Part shown: in pieces, positions 6,098 to 6,216 of the stretch | Layout of the letters: every line of letters starts with the position of its first letter | Numbering within the stretch: the first letter of the stretch is position 1 | Source of the DNA: Anaerolineales bacterium | GTDB taxonomy: Bacteria; Chloroflexota; Anaerolineae; Anaerolineales; DRMV01 | Length of the DNA stretch: 6,216 bases | Direction of reading: 5' to 3' | NCBI GenBank assembly: GCA_027026295.1 | Contig: JALVOR010000343.1 | Location: forward strand, 2,785-9,000 | Made by a program: the position numbers and the translations under genes | The notes under the pieces: generated by a model | What the model was told of the DNA's origin: nothing | Database searches by the model: none | Seen by the model: only the letters and a program-made list of their open reading frames with translations

Positions 6098-6216
6098 CTA
6101 CCCGGCAACCAGAATGGTGCGGGCGGGCGCACCTTCGCTGCCCACGAGTTTCAGCGGCAGGCAATAGAGCGTGTAGCGCCCCGGCGGCACGAGGGAGAGG
6201 TCGAGGGTTTCAATGA
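6098..6216 (-). CDS. Cyclase-family (kynurenine-formamidase-like) protein, C-terminal end
   Basis: Only the last 38 residues and the TAG stop (6100-6098) are visible; the rest lies beyond the window. The string [20 protein letters not shown], then [14 protein letters not shown], matches the C-terminal end of cyclase-family hydrolases (PF04199), whose members include arylformamidase. The metal-binding HxGTHxDxP motif of the family is not in view, so activity cannot be judged. It is followed 12 nt later by rsmI on the same strand, suggesting one transcript. The family call rests on a short stretch. Confidence 0.75.
   Translation of the reverse strand, partial: IETLDLSLVPPGRYTLYCLPLKLVGSEGAPARTILVAG

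Noticed and set aside
1..6216. CRISPR array, tRNA, transposase, toxin-antitoxin, phage or defence system
   Set aside because: No regularly spaced long repeats, cloverleaf sequence or relevant protein families are seen in either strand; all coding space is explained by the five genes listed.

Overview
The window reads as ordinary chromosomal DNA from a GC-rich bacterium, most likely a member of the Chloroflexota (Anaerolineae-like). This assignment is an inference. It rests on the YFPETGH...FGYPI...VQYF type of repeat in one exported protein, on the style of the FtsK and RsmI proteins, and on an intergenic spacer holding a REP-like 'TGTCATTGCGAG ... CTCGCAATGACA' palindrome, a kind of element I recall as common in such genomes. 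All five genes lie on the minus strand, so transcription runs from high to low coordinates.

In order of transcription: (1) 6216-6098, the last 38 residues of a cyclase-family (kynurenine-formamidase-like) hydrolase. (2) 6085-5258, complete rsmI, the 16S rRNA C1402 2'-O-methyltransferase, starting 12 nt after the cyclase stop and so probably co-transcribed with it. (3) 5257-4861, a spacer of about 400 bp with no credible gene but rich in repeats: a REP-like palindrome (5007-5119), two inverted copies of a compound motif near the ends, and four copies of a 12-mer like GTAACTGTTCAG. (4) 4849-2420, a complete penicillin-acylase-family Ntn hydrolase with a strong Shine-Dalgarno sequence, followed by a hairpin that may end its transcript. 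(5) 2313-1369, a predicted exported or membrane-anchored protein with two LGFP-like repeats and a C-terminal Ig-like beta domain. Its TATAAT box sits 6 nt before the ATG, which suggests a leaderless mRNA. (6) 1267-1, the N-terminal 422 residues of the DNA translocase FtsK/SpoIIIE, cut by the window edge before its ATPase motor.

The genes do not form an obvious pathway. They mix housekeeping (ribosome methylation, chromosome segregation) with an acylase and an envelope protein of unknown target. I found no transposase, CRISPR array, tRNA, rRNA, toxin-antitoxin or defence gene. The parts most worth a second look are the repeat mosaic at 4868-5247 and the apparent leaderless promoter at 2320-2328; nothing here demonstrates a new biological system.
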